Positions 42,726-51,528 of a stretch of DNA of 64,000 nt are shown piece after piece. Each line of letters opens with the position of its first letter. Within the stretch, counting starts at the first letter, position 1. The DNA lies in contig CAZFTJ010000006.1 of NCBI GenBank assembly GCA_964521865.1, positions 62,001-126,000 on the forward strand, in the 5' to 3' direction. A model generated the notes under the pieces. The model was not told where the DNA came from, made no database searches, and worked only from the letters and a program-made list of their open reading frames with translations. A program made the translations under genes and the position numbers. The DNA is from CAYSRJ01 sp964521865. GTDB lineage: Bacteria > Spirochaetota > B62-G9 > DRHN01.

Positions 42726-43406
42726 ATGAAAAAGATGCGCATAAAAAAGAATTGGTCTGGCGCGCCGGTGTGGGCGCTGATATTTGGCGCGGTGATGCTG
42801 TTGTGGAATACGGCATCTGCCCGGAATAATTTCCCGGATCCTCCTGCCGAGGCGGCCGGAACGCCCGGAAGCATTCAGACGGCCGTGCTGGCGGGAGGAT
42901 GCTTTTGGGGCATGGAAGGGGTCTTCGAGCGGCTGAAAGGCGTCGTGGATGTCACATCCGGCTACTCCGGCGGGAAAGCACAGACTGCGCACTACAATAT
43001 CGTCAGCACGGGCACGACAAATCATGCCGAGTCTATCCGGGTGACCTACGACCCGTCTCGTATCGGTTATGGAGAGCTGCTGAAGGTTTACTTTGCCGTA
43101 GCCCACGACCCTACCCAGCTGAACTACCAGGGTCCGGACAGAGGACGACAGTATCGTTCGGCTATTTTCTATAACGGCGCGCACCAGAAACGAATCGCCG
43201 AGGAGTACATCCGTAAACTCGAACGTGCCGGGGTGTTCAAGAAGCCGATCGTGACACAGGTGGTTCCTCTGAAGGCCTTCTACCCGGCAGAGGACTATCA
43301 CCAGGATTTCATGGACCGCAATCCAAACTATCCGTACATAGTGTACTGGGACAAGCCTAAAGTGGAGCATTTGAAAAAAACGTTCCCGGAGCTGGTGGTG
43401 CGGTAG
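42726..43406 (+). CDS. msrA: Exported peptide-methionine (S)-S-oxide reductase
   Basis: MsrA repairs the S form of methionine sulfoxide. The 226-residue protein has a hydrophobic N-terminal segment (about residues 14-30, ending TASA) that should export it. The active-site motif GGCFWG has catalytic Cys59, followed by VTSGYSGG, YNIVSTGTTNHAESI, AVAHDPTQLNYQGPDRGRQY and YPAEDYHQDF. Only the first catalytic cysteine is present; the resolving cysteines often near the C-terminus are absent, so an outside reductant is needed, fitting the DipZ upstream. It starts 17 bases after msrB with AGGAGG. Confidence 0.96.
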   Translation: MKKMRIKKNWSGAPVWALIFGAVMLLWNTASARNNFPDPPAEAAGTPGSIQTAVLAGGCFWGMEGVFERLKGVVDVTSGYSGGKAQTAHYNIVSTGTTNHAESIRVTYDPSRIGYGELLKVYFAVAHDPTQLNYQGPDRGRQYRSAIFYNGAHQKRIAEEYIRKLERAGVFKKPIVTQVVPLKAFYPAEDYHQDFMDRNPNYPYIVYWDKPKVEHLKKTFPELVVR

Positions 43407-43842
43407 TAATTCCCGGCATTATACCAAATTGGAATGATATTGCAGACAAGGCTGCAAATTTGCTGTTACAATAAAATATAAATATTTTTTTTGTGTTGAC
43501 AAAGACAAACACTAAGGTAAAAATGATTATCAGCAGTAAAGGGCATATCATTCTAAAGGATGTGGCGCAAAGCCGTCGGGTCTGCAGTCCGCATTCGACT
43601 TCCGGTTTTAAAAAACAGGACCAAGATAGCCAAGTTTCTTAACAGCATGTTGCATCGCGATCCGACTTCGATCAAAGACCTCGAAATCTACACGTTCGCG
43701 GTAGAAACTACGTGCACCCGCACGAAGTGAATTTTTAAGAAGTGAATTTTTATGCACACTCGGAACTTCACCGGCAACTGGAAGGCGCCGGCCTTCTTCA
43801 ACAAAATGCTTACGGCCAAGTTAAATAAGGAGGGCAAGTGAA
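43407..43842. other. Intergenic region, 436 bp, with stop-broken coding-like pieces
   Basis: No intact gene. From about 43628 to 43730 one frame reads KIAKFLNSMLHRDPTSIKDLE and ends at TGA, and a 29-residue open frame (43752-43841, NFTGNWKAPAFFNKML) ends just before the protease start. These may be decayed coding sequence, but no homolog was recognised. A TTGACA hexamer occurs at 43497 without a convincing -10 box. Confidence 0.3.
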
Positions 43843-44748
43843 ATGTATACTTTATACAACAAAATTATGCTTTCTGAAACAAAGGAAATAGTGGGAACCG
43901 GTTGGCTGCCGCCGATGCCCGACTTGCGGGATTATTCTGTGGAGCACCAGGATATCAAAGATATGGCGAAAAAGCTTGGGTTGGCCATCAAAACGATATC
44001 CCTGCCTGCAACGGTCGATCTGAGGCGGTGGTGTTCCCCGATAGAAAACCAGTTAAATCTCGGTTCGTGCACGGCCAATGCAGGCATGGGGATAGTGGAA
44101 TATTTCGAGATCAGGGCGCACGGCAGGCATATAGACGGCTCCCGTCTTTTTCTCTACAAGACTACCCGCAATTTAATGAGAGTAACAGGCGATACCGGAG
44201 CATGGCTTAGAAATGTCATGGGTGCGCTTTGTCTCTGCGGCGTGCCTGACGAGAAATACTGGCCCTATAATGTACCTGACTTCGATAACGAACCGCCTGC
44301 CTTTGTCTACTCAGTGGCTGACAACTATGAAGCGCTCAAATACTTCTGCCATGATCCCCAGGGTGCAAATGTACTACCTGCAACGGTGCTTTCAACGGTC
44401 AAACAGTATCTTGCCGCGGGGATTCCTTCGATGTTCGGTTTCTGGGGATTCCCTTCGTTTAATGACTCGGATGTAAAAGGCGGCATTCCCTATCCGTGCC
44501 CGGGCGAAAGCGCCCAATGGGGCCATGCCCTTGTTGCAGTGGGTTACGAGGACGGCAAGAAGATAAAGAACACGAGATGTGACAGGGAAACGACGGGAGC
44601 GCTTCTGATCCGCAATTCATGGGGAACGAGTTGGGGTGACAGCGGATACGGCTGGTTGCCGTATGATTATGTCCTCAATAAACTGGCTGTTGATTTTTGG
44701 TCGCTTTTAACAATGGAATGGGTTGAAACAAAACAGTTTGGCATTTGA
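43843..44748 (+). CDS. Papain-family (C1A) cysteine protease without propeptide or signal
   Basis: The 301-residue protein has all residues of a papain-like protease: glutamine of the oxyanion hole in ENQLNLGSCTANA with catalytic Cys76, His228 in WGHALVAVGY and Asn258 in IRNSWGTSWGDSGYGWLPYDYV. It begins within 60 residues of the mature fold, with no signal peptide and only a short N-terminal extension (WLPPMPDLRDYS), as seen in a group of bacterial C1 peptidases. It is thus likely cytosolic or self-contained. AAGGAGG precedes ATG 43843. Substrate and role unknown; the neighbours are accessory genes of unknown function. Confidence 0.92.
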   Translation: MYTLYNKIMLSETKEIVGTGWLPPMPDLRDYSVEHQDIKDMAKKLGLAIKTISLPATVDLRRWCSPIENQLNLGSCTANAGMGIVEYFEIRAHGRHIDGSRLFLYKTTRNLMRVTGDTGAWLRNVMGALCLCGVPDEKYWPYNVPDFDNEPPAFVYSVADNYEALKYFCHDPQGANVLPATVLSTVKQYLAAGIPSMFGFWGFPSFNDSDVKGGIPYPCPGESAQWGHALVAVGYEDGKKIKNTRCDRETTGALLIRNSWGTSWGDSGYGWLPYDYVLNKLAVDFWSLLTMEWVETKQFGI

Positions 44749-44942
44749 AGAAGAAAATCCCTGCCTGGTATTAAAATGATCGTTTTGTTCTTGTTCAAAG
44801 AAGCTCGATTTGACTGACTTTTAATTATGGAGGGAAGTAAAAAACAAATGCTCCGGCAGCCGTTTTATTCTAGCGGCCTGTATCCAGCCTATCAGCTAGC
44901 AGGTAGCATGGGTCGAAAACTCGTAGTGAAATGGAGGATGGC

Positions 44943-45059
44943 ATGGACACTTCTTTGGCTCTATTGATAGGACTATTCTGGATTGGTTTAGGAACATTCT
45001 TCATGGGGGTTGGAGTGCTTTGGTGGGTATCAATTCTGGCCCGAGAAAAGAAAGAGTAG
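44943..45059 (+). CDS. Small single-span membrane protein, 38 residues
   Basis: A short open frame starts at ATG 44943 with GGAGG five bases upstream. It encodes a hydrophobic helix of about 25 residues (LALLIGLFWIGLGTFF then MGVGVLWW) followed by a charged tail REKKE. The good ribosome site and the membrane-helix composition support a real small gene. Function unknown. Confidence 0.45.
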   Translation: MDTSLALLIGLFWIGLGTFFMGVGVLWWVSILAREKKE

Positions 45060-45268
45060 TATCGCAAACTCGCTGCGCGATCCCGGCTCTCTCTCGTGGA
45101 AGCTGGTAAAGGGATTTTCGATCGCCTACTGGCGTATCGCTGGAGCGGACATCAACTGCTCAGCGAATTTGCGGTCCGCTCGGGGTGCGAAATTCCTGGT
45201 TTATGATTGACGGATACGGGGGCGGGCCGCTCAGTTCGAGGCAGCGAGGCTTTAAATAGGAGGTATCG

Positions 45269-45829
45269 ATGGAAAAAATTGACTACAAGAAGCAGCTTAA
45301 ACACCTGTATGGACCCTCTACAAAGAAAGTTGAAATTGTAGACGTACCACAAATGAACTTTCTCATGGTTGACGGCGAAGGGGATCCGAACACCGTGAAA
45401 TCATTCAACGATGCGATCGAAGCTCTCTATTCGCTTTCTTTCACGCTGAAGTTTATGGTTAAAAAAGGGGAAATGGGCGTCGATTACGGCGTATTGCCGC
45501 TCGAAGCTCTCTGGTGGACTGACGACATGTCTGCATTCAGCACGGGAAATAAAGATGCCTGGAAATGGGCATTGATGATTATGCAGCCGGAATTCATCAC
45601 TTTAAAAATGGTTGAAGAGGCAACGGAAGAAGTGCAAAGAAAGAAAAACCCTGTTTCCCTGCCTCTCGTAAGGTTTGAATCTTTCAAGGAAGGAAAGGCT
45701 GCACAAATACTGCATATCGGACCATTCTCGGACGAGGGACCGACAATTGAGAAAGTACATTCGTTCATAGATAACAACGGTAGCCGCAGGATGGGCAAGC
45801 ACCACGAGATATATTTAAGCGATATATGA
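45269..45829 (+). CDS. GyrI-like small-molecule-binding domain protein, C-terminus cut by TGA
   Basis: The protein has 186 residues, and the family pattern is clear: PQMNFLMVDGEGDPN near residue 27, DAIEALYSLSFTLKF, MGVDYGVLPLEALWW, MQPEFIT, and HHEIYLSD at the end. Stand-alone GyrI-like proteins of this group bind small ligands; none of the DNA-binding domains seen in some regulators is present. The TGA at 45827-45829 falls within the conserved tail: the same frame continues RAAPEKWKTIVRQPM to TGA 45878-45880, which matches the usual C-terminus (RxAPEKLKT). The stop is therefore probably a nonsense change (CGA to TGA) or is read through. TAGGAGG precedes the ATG. Confidence 0.8.
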   Translation: MEKIDYKKQLKHLYGPSTKKVEIVDVPQMNFLMVDGEGDPNTVKSFNDAIEALYSLSFTLKFMVKKGEMGVDYGVLPLEALWWTDDMSAFSTGNKDAWKWALMIMQPEFITLKMVEEATEEVQRKKNPVSLPLVRFESFKEGKAAQILHIGPFSDEGPTIEKVHSFIDNNGSRRMGKHHEIYLSDI

Positions 45830-45880
45830 CGAGCAGCGCCGGAAAAGTGGAAAACTATTGTCAGACAACCGATGTCATGA

Positions 45881-46387
45881 TGATTTATCCTTTGTATTTG
45901 GATTCTTCAGCCTGGAAAATTTTTTAAATAATTGTTTTCCTTCTTCTGAAGCGAATCCTTCCCCTTCATTCCACACAGTTAAAACTACCTGGCAATCTCT
46001 CAGTTTAACCTTCTCAAAGTTACAGTTTAAATTGCGCCCACCGTAAAGCAGTCCTTTCTTTGGCACCTATATAAGTTCCCAGACGAATAGTATTTTGAGT
46101 CGCGATGTTGAATATAAAGCCCGTCTCCTCAGTATGGTCACACATTCTAATCTCCCGACTATTGAGTTTGTATGAAATATTTCTATTCTTGACAAAATAA
46201 CATGCTCCGAGTAGTATGTTTGCAAGAAGTCCGACGGTTTCCATCGGGAAGCATCGTCGGAAATAAATGATGGGAAAATAGGGGCTTGTTGAGGCCAGCT
46301 ATCTAAAATAGACGAATCGCGAATTATAAAAATTACTATCAATAATTGTCTAACAGTTCATAACTTGTCTAAAAAAGGAGAGAAGAA
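45881..46387. other. Intergenic region, 507 bp, ending in a 40-bp repeat
   Basis: No gene was recognised. The stretch is AT-rich and ends in one copy of a 40-bp direct repeat (46304-46343) whose second copy is at 50617-50656. It lies upstream of the first DUF4386 gene. Confidence 0.4.
46304..46343. repeat. 40-bp direct repeat, copy 1
   Basis: The sequence beginning TAAAATAGACGAATCGCGAA and ending ACTATCAAT is identical to 50617-50656. One copy is upstream of the first DUF4386 gene, the other upstream of the DUF4389 gene, so it may be shared promoter DNA or a recombination scar. Confidence 0.75.
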
Positions 46388-47083
46388 ATGAATTCAAACA
46401 GAAAGACCGCAACAATTGTGGGAGTATTATTTCTGGCTGGTTACGTGGGTATTTTTGTGGGCGGCGCAATTTCTGGACCTATTATAAATGATCCGGATTA
46501 TCTTAGTAAAATTTTCCCAAATAAAACCCGAGTGATAATTGGAATGCTCGTTGAGGTGTTGCTGAACGACATTCCAGTTGTCGGCATTGGAGTTATGCTG
46601 TTTCCAATCTTAAAAAGGTATGGCGAAGGGCTGGCTTTTTGGTACGCGGGTATGAGGGTTATTGAGGCCGTAACGTTAATTGTCGGTACAGTCAGCGTAT
46701 TGTCTCTGATCACATTAAGCCAGGAATATACAGCGGCAGGATCTGCGGAGGCTCCCTCTTTTCAAGCTTCAGGCGCTTTCGCTCTGGCAGTGCGTCATTG
46801 GGCCGCCGATGTGATGCTGGCGGTCTTTTTTATCGCAGGGGCTCTGATATTATATTCTATGTTGTATAAATCAAAACTCGTTCCGCGATTTATATCTGTC
46901 TGGGGCCTTATTTCAATCGCATCTTTGATAGCAGGAAACGTGTTGGGACCAGCCGACCCGACCCAAGGTTTTGGACCGGCAACGATTTTATTATTTCCAA
47001 TAATGACGAGTGAAGCGCTTCTTGCGATATGGCTGATAGTTAAAGGATTCAATCCATCTGCAGTAGCTTCCGAGGTTACCTAA
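46388..47083 (+). CDS. DUF4386-family membrane protein, copy 1
   Basis: The 231-residue protein has about six hydrophobic helices and the DUF4386 pattern: N-terminal NRKTATIVGVLFLAGYVG, a central VMLFPILKRYGEGLAFWYAGMR with RVIEA, SLITLSQEY, and C-terminal LVPRFISVWGLI and AIWLIVKGFNP. The role of the family is unknown. AAGGAGAG precedes the ATG. It is the first of three full copies in tandem (with 47255 and 47986), and part of it is duplicated almost exactly at 51799-52154. Confidence 0.88.
   Translation: MNSNRKTATIVGVLFLAGYVGIFVGGAISGPIINDPDYLSKIFPNKTRVIIGMLVEVLLNDIPVVGIGVMLFPILKRYGEGLAFWYAGMRVIEAVTLIVGTVSVLSLITLSQEYTAAGSAEAPSFQASGAFALAVRHWAADVMLAVFFIAGALILYSMLYKSKLVPRFISVWGLISIASLIAGNVLGPADPTQGFGPATILLFPIMTSEALLAIWLIVKGFNPSAVASEVT
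46585..46940 (+). repeat. Segment of DUF4386 copy 1 duplicated downstream
   Basis: These 356 bases reappear at 51799-52154, displaced by 5214 bases with no gap; by eye I count about 8 differences, four of them close together at the right end. Similarity stops abruptly on both sides, so the second copy came from a recent duplication. Confidence 0.85.
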
Positions 47084-47254
47084 ACAGACAACAAGGTTTA
47101 AGTGGGCACGGCTGAAATAGGGAGGATATCAGGATGCGGAGTGTATGGATAATATCCAAGTTTAAAAACGAATATAGAAAAACCGGAACGGGGTTGTGGG
47201 CCATGGACGTTTTAAAACTAAGATCGTTGCTCGGCAACGAGGAAGGAAGAAAGA

Positions 47255-47929
47255 ATGAATACAGGGAAAAATACCGTCAGGCTACTGGGGGCAGCATTCC
47301 TTATTCAAGCAATTGCATCCGCGATCAGCGGATTATTTCTGCTACAACCGTTGATTGTATCGGATAACATAATCGATAGCATGACCAATATTTCCAACAA
47401 TGCCTCGCAGATGCGGGCAAGCATTGTGGTTTCGATGACCACAGCCATGGGAATAGTCATGTTGGGCGCCCTGCTCTTTGAAACCTTGAAGAAACAGAAT
47501 ATGAAGTTAGCCCGGGTTGCCATGGGACTATATATTATAGAGGCGGCAATCCTTGCTGCCAGCAGAATTCCGGCCTTCTCTCTCTTACGCATAAGTCAAG
47601 AATCTGTAATAGCGGGACACCCCGCACATTTGCAGACTCTGGGAAATCTGTTCTATGATTCCGCGGAATTTGGAGACTGGCTACATATGTTGGTCTTTGC
47701 CGTTGGGGCGACAATATTCTATTCCCTATTTTTCAAATCAAGATTTATCCCGCGGGGTCTATCTGTCTGGGGCCTCGTAGCAGCCCCCCTGGCACTCATA
47801 GGGACTCTGTTTGTACTGTTTGGCTATGATGTCCCGTTATTTGTATTCCTTCCAAATCTCCCGTTTGAATTAACAATGGGAGTATGGCTGATGGTCAAGG
47901 GTATACGGGATGTTGCAGAAACAGGATAA
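47255..47929 (+). CDS. DUF4386-family membrane protein, copy 2
   Basis: The 224-residue protein shows the same layout as its neighbours: a hydrophobic N-terminal helix, the block GALLFETLKKQNMKLARVAMG followed by IIEAAILAA, RISQES, a FKSRFIPRGLSVWGLVAAP segment and GVWLMVKGI at the end. It is the most divergent of the three. The start ATG 47255 follows a GGAAGGAAG stretch. An overlapping open frame from 47134 has no homology and is regarded as spurious. Function unknown. Confidence 0.85.
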   Translation: MNTGKNTVRLLGAAFLIQAIASAISGLFLLQPLIVSDNIIDSMTNISNNASQMRASIVVSMTTAMGIVMLGALLFETLKKQNMKLARVAMGLYIIEAAILAASRIPAFSLLRISQESVIAGHPAHLQTLGNLFYDSAEFGDWLHMLVFAVGATIFYSLFFKSRFIPRGLSVWGLVAAPLALIGTLFVLFGYDVPLFVFLPNLPFELTMGVWLMVKGIRDVAETG

Positions 47930-47985
47930 CACGTTTCATCACCGGGATAAAATCGTGAAACAATCTATAATAAGGGGGATAAAAA

Positions 47986-48708
47986 ATGAATACAAACAGA
48001 AAAACCGCAATCATTGTAGGAATATTTTTTCTTGTTGGGTATGTTATTTTGATTCCAGGTGGTTTTTTGGTGGGCTCAATTCTAAATGCTCCGGATTATC
48101 TTATCGTTACTTCTGCTAATAAACCCCAAGTGATACTGGGCATGTTCCTTGAGTTAATCAATGCCGCTGCAGTGGTTGGTATTGCAGTGTTGATGTTTCC
48201 GATTTTGAAAAAGCAAAACGAAGCGTTGGCTCTCGGGTACGTTGCTTCCAGGATTATTGAGTCCGTTATCCTCGTTGTTGGTGGAATCTGCCTGCTGTTA
48301 CTGATAACACTAAGTCAGGAATATGTAAAAGCAGGAGGCCCGGATGCTTCCTATTTTCAAACTTTAGGCACTTTATTTATAGCAGAACGTGCTTGGAACT
48401 ATCAGATGGTCATTATCGTTGTTAGCCTGGGCGCTCTGATGTTTTATACTTTATTATTTCAATCAAAACTCATTCCTCGATTTTTATCAGTCTGGGGTCT
48501 TATTGGAGCCGTATTGTCGTTCGCAGCAGGCTTTTTAGGTATGTTCGGTCATAGAGCTGGGGCTTCCATTCCTGCATCGACGATCATTTTGAGCCTTCCA
48601 ATAATGTTGAATGAGCTATTTCTAGGGATATGGCTGATAGTTAAAGGATTCAATCCATCTACAATTGCTTCCCAGTCTACAAAAACTGATGTAAATGAGA
48701 TAAAATGA
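47986..48708 (+). CDS. DUF4386-family membrane protein, copy 3
   Basis: The 240-residue protein is clearly related to copy 1: NRKTAIIVGIFFLVGYV, LMFPILKKQNEALALGYVASR, IIESVILVVGG, ITLSQEY, LIPRFLSVWGLIGA, and IWLIVKGFNPS with IASQS near the end. About six transmembrane helices are expected. AAGGGGG precedes ATG 47986. Copies 1, 2 and 3 lie head to tail with gaps of 171 and 56 bases, suggesting gene amplification and joint expression. Function unknown. Confidence 0.88.
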   Translation: MNTNRKTAIIVGIFFLVGYVILIPGGFLVGSILNAPDYLIVTSANKPQVILGMFLELINAAAVVGIAVLMFPILKKQNEALALGYVASRIIESVILVVGGICLLLLITLSQEYVKAGGPDASYFQTLGTLFIAERAWNYQMVIIVVSLGALMFYTLLFQSKLIPRFLSVWGLIGAVLSFAAGFLGMFGHRAGASIPASTIILSLPIMLNELFLGIWLIVKGFNPSTIASQSTKTDVNEIK

Positions 48709-48850
48709 AAATCTATATCAAATCGTTCCACCAAAAATATTTCAGCTGTAGTTTCAAAATACAGGAAAACTCCACCGTTAACAAACCGCAGAAGCATTGG
48801 GCCTCACCTCTCCAATCAGTGATGGGGGAGTCCGCATGGAGGATGTACCA

Positions 48851-50464
48851 ATGAAAATAGTAGCAACAGCAATACTCATAGTCACGCTCCTAACACCGTT
48901 GTCGGTCTGCGGACAGGAGAACCCAGCTCCGATTGCAAGCATCCACGTGGCAGCCCTTCAGGGGAACACTGAAGCCATTCGCCAACACATTAAGGCCGGT
49001 ACGGATCTGAATGAACGGGATGCGTATGGGTCCACTCCCCTGATTGTTGCGACAACATTCGGCAAGACTGAAGCGGCCGGACTTTTAATTGAGGCCGGAG
49101 CTGATTTGAATATCAGAAACAACGATGGGTCAACCCCTCTGCACATCGCCGCCTTCCTTTGCCGCACCCAGATCGTCAAGGCCCTGCTGGATAAAGGTGC
49201 AAACAGGTATTTAAGGAACAACGCCGGATCTACTGCCTATGATTCCGTTGCAGCTCCTTTCGATGATGTCAAGGGCTTCTACGACGGCATTGGAACGGTC
49301 CTTGGGCCGCTTGGATTGGAACTGGACTACGAGCAGATTAAAATGGCTCGTCCCAGGATTGCGGAGATGCTGCGACCTCGGACTGAGGACCTGGCAGCGG
49401 TTGAATACACACCGCCGCCAGGGGATGAATGGAAGGTGTCCACACCCGAAGAGCAGGGTCTGGATCCGATGCTTGTGGCGGAACTCTATCTCGACGCGGC
49501 TGAATTGGAGACCCTCTATGGGCTGCTGGTTATTAAGAACGGCTATCTGATAGCTGAAAGGTACTTCAATAATGGGTCGGTTTCGCAGCTGTCCGGCCGG
49601 CAATCTGTGACGAAGAGTTATGTCTCGGCATTGGTCGGGATTGCCCTGGATCAAGGTTATCTGTCAAGCGTGGATCAGAAGATGATGGATTTTTTCCCGG
49701 AATTCGCCGGAAAGATAACTGATACCAGGAAAGAGCAGATCACGATCCGGGACCTGCTGCAGATGCGCGCCGGATATCCCGATGAGCAGCGTACACCTCC
49801 ATATTTTGATATTTTCTTTTTGAGCCGCAACTGGCACTGGCTGCCTCACCTGGTTGACTTCCCTCTGGTAAGCGATCCGGGAACCGAGTTCAATTACAGC
49901 AATCTGACGTCCCATCTCCTGGGGGTTATTGTGGCGCGGGCGTGTAATACGGATCTCAAGTCATACAGTCAGGAGCATCTTTTCTCTTCGATTAACGCCA
50001 GGGTGAGCGATTGGACTGTCGATGCGGATAACTACAACTTGGGCTGCACGGAAATCTACGTCACGGCTCGTGATATGGCCAAGTTCGGCCTGTTATATCT
50101 CAACGACGGTGAATACGACGGGAACCAGGTCGTTTCAGCCGCCTGGGTCGATGAATCGCTGCAAACATATTCGGAGGGTATGTATGACAACGAATGGCGA
50201 AACGAAGCAAGTAACTACCCGGGCCCTTATTTTCGCGACGTCGGGTACGGCTATCAGTGGTGGTCTGCCAGGGCGGGCGGCCGTCGTTTCGACTTCGCGT
50301 GGGGACATGGAGGAAATTTGATTATCTTGCTGGATGAGCTCGACATGATTGTAGTCACTACCGCGAATCCGTTGCACGAGCTACCGGCGCAGGATGGATG
50401 GAAGTACGAAGGGGCGATCATCAATCTGGTTGGCAAGTTCATCAAATCCTTGCCAGGGGAGTGA
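48851..50464 (+). CDS. Exported ankyrin-repeat / serine beta-lactamase-type (CubicO) hydrolase
   Basis: The 537-residue protein has a signal segment ending near SVC at residue 20, three ankyrin repeats (about 27-125: ASIHVAALQGNTEAIRQHI, GSTPLIVATTFGKTEAAGLL, GSTPLHIAAFLCRTQIVKAL), a linker, and a beta-lactamase-like domain (about 195-537). The nucleophile motif SVTK is at Ser252-Lys255, the tyrosine motif YSN at 349-351, and HGGN near the C-terminus replaces KTG, as in esterase and peptidase relatives of class C. ATG 48851 is chosen because GGAGGA lies eight bases before it. The N-terminal ankyrins may target a protein partner. Substrate unknown; resistance to beta-lactams should not be assumed. 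Confidence 0.9.
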   Translation: MKIVATAILIVTLLTPLSVCGQENPAPIASIHVAALQGNTEAIRQHIKAGTDLNERDAYGSTPLIVATTFGKTEAAGLLIEAGADLNIRNNDGSTPLHIAAFLCRTQIVKALLDKGANRYLRNNAGSTAYDSVAAPFDDVKGFYDGIGTVLGPLGLELDYEQIKMARPRIAEMLRPRTEDLAAVEYTPPPGDEWKVSTPEEQGLDPMLVAELYLDAAELETLYGLLVIKNGYLIAERYFNNGSVSQLSGRQSVTKSYVSALVGIALDQGYLSSVDQKMMDFFPEFAGKITDTRKEQITIRDLLQMRAGYPDEQRTPPYFDIFFLSRNWHWLPHLVDFPLVSDPGTEFNYSNLTSHLLGVIVARACNTDLKSYSQEHLFSSINARVSDWTVDADNYNLGCTEIYVTARDMAKFGLLYLNDGEYDGNQVVSAAWVDESLQTYSEGMYDNEWRNEASNYPGPYFRDVGYGYQWWSARAGGRRFDFAWGHGGNLIILLDELDMIVVTTANPLHELPAQDGWKYEGAIINLVGKFIKSLPGE

Positions 50465-50616
50465 GGGGAAAGCCGGAGTAACGTTCCGGCCGACATACAG
50501 CCCGCTGGAGGTAACATGGCCGGCACACGACTCGCTGGGGACGACCTGGCCTGCATACAGTGACCGTATCCTATGCGCCATACGAATTTTGGGCTGGCCG
50601 GACGGCTCAGCTCACT

Positions 50617-50656
50617 TAAAATAGACGAATCGCGAATTATAAAAATTACTATCAAT
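50617..50656. repeat. 40-bp direct repeat, copy 2
   Basis: Identical to 46304-46343. This copy lies 89 bases upstream of the DUF4389 gene. Flanking sequences on both sides differ from copy 1, so the repeat unit is about 40 bp. Confidence 0.75.
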
Positions 50657-50744
50657 TTGCTTGAGAGATGAATGCAATAACCGTCTTTAATATAGATATA
50701 AAACATAAGCATCTCATTAAATCTATTTGATAAGGAGTAATGAA

Positions 50745-51383
50745 ATGGCAAAACAAAGTAAATCCTCTCCTGTAACACTTAATGCCGATCTCAGCAAGCC
50801 GCCGTCTAGGGCGCTTTGGCTTGTGAAATGGCTTCTTCTCTTTCCGCATTGGATTGTCCTTGCACTTCTGTGGGCAGCCTGCACCATTGTAGGTATAATA
50901 GCATTTTTTGCAATTCTGTTCACAGCAAGATTTCCACGCAAACTGTTTAATTTTAATGCAGGGGTGCTTCGCTGGACCTGGAGGGTCGGATTTTACGGTT
51001 ACTGGATCCTCGGTACAGATGAGTATCCGCCTTTCTCGCTGAAAACCGTTGAAGGCTACCCTGCTGATCTTGAGATAGAATACCCTGAAAGGCTCTCCCG
51101 GGGTCTGATATTTGTGAAATGGCTTCTCGCGGTACCTCACTATCTGTGTTTGACACCGCTCATGGGCTGGGGTATCTGGCGTTGTACCAGTGATGTAAAA
51201 GCACCTGTTATTGGGCTTATCTTTGTCCTCATGGCTATCATTGCATTTGTGCTGCTTTTCACAAAGAAGTACAACGAGGACATATTCGAACTGAACACAG
51301 GCATAGTCAGATGGTCGTTCCGGGTACTGGCATACATCGGACTTATGACAGACCAATACCCTCCATTCAAGCTCTTGGAATAA
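50745..51383 (+). CDS. DUF4389 membrane protein with two tandem domains
   Basis: The 212-residue protein repeats the same unit twice: SRALWLVKWLLLFPHWIVLALLW, then ITARFPRKLFNFNAGVLRW; and SRGLIFVKWLLAVPHYLCL, then LFTKKYNEDIFELNTGIVRWSFR. Each unit ends in a tyrosine-proline strand (DEYPPFSL, DQYPPFKL). About four transmembrane helices are expected. Two such domains in one chain is the usual DUF4389 arrangement; the function is unknown. AAGGAG stands seven bases before ATG 50745. A small membrane protein gene follows. Confidence 0.85.
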   Translation: MAKQSKSSPVTLNADLSKPPSRALWLVKWLLLFPHWIVLALLWAACTIVGIIAFFAILFTARFPRKLFNFNAGVLRWTWRVGFYGYWILGTDEYPPFSLKTVEGYPADLEIEYPERLSRGLIFVKWLLAVPHYLCLTPLMGWGIWRCTSDVKAPVIGLIFVLMAIIAFVLLFTKKYNEDIFELNTGIVRWSFRVLAYIGLMTDQYPPFKLLE

Positions 51384-51528
51384 ATCTATTACGATACGGT
51401 GAATTAAAGATATTTAACTTGCAATAATTATTAAAAGGCTCAGTATGTTAAATGTTTCGTAATTATAAATAACAGGATTACAGTAATACGTAAAACTCAA
51501 GCATTACAAGAAGATAAAGGAGATAACC

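Noticed and set aside
47134..47367. Open frame of 77 residues before DUF4386 copy 2
   Set aside because: It overlaps the real start in another frame and has no motif.
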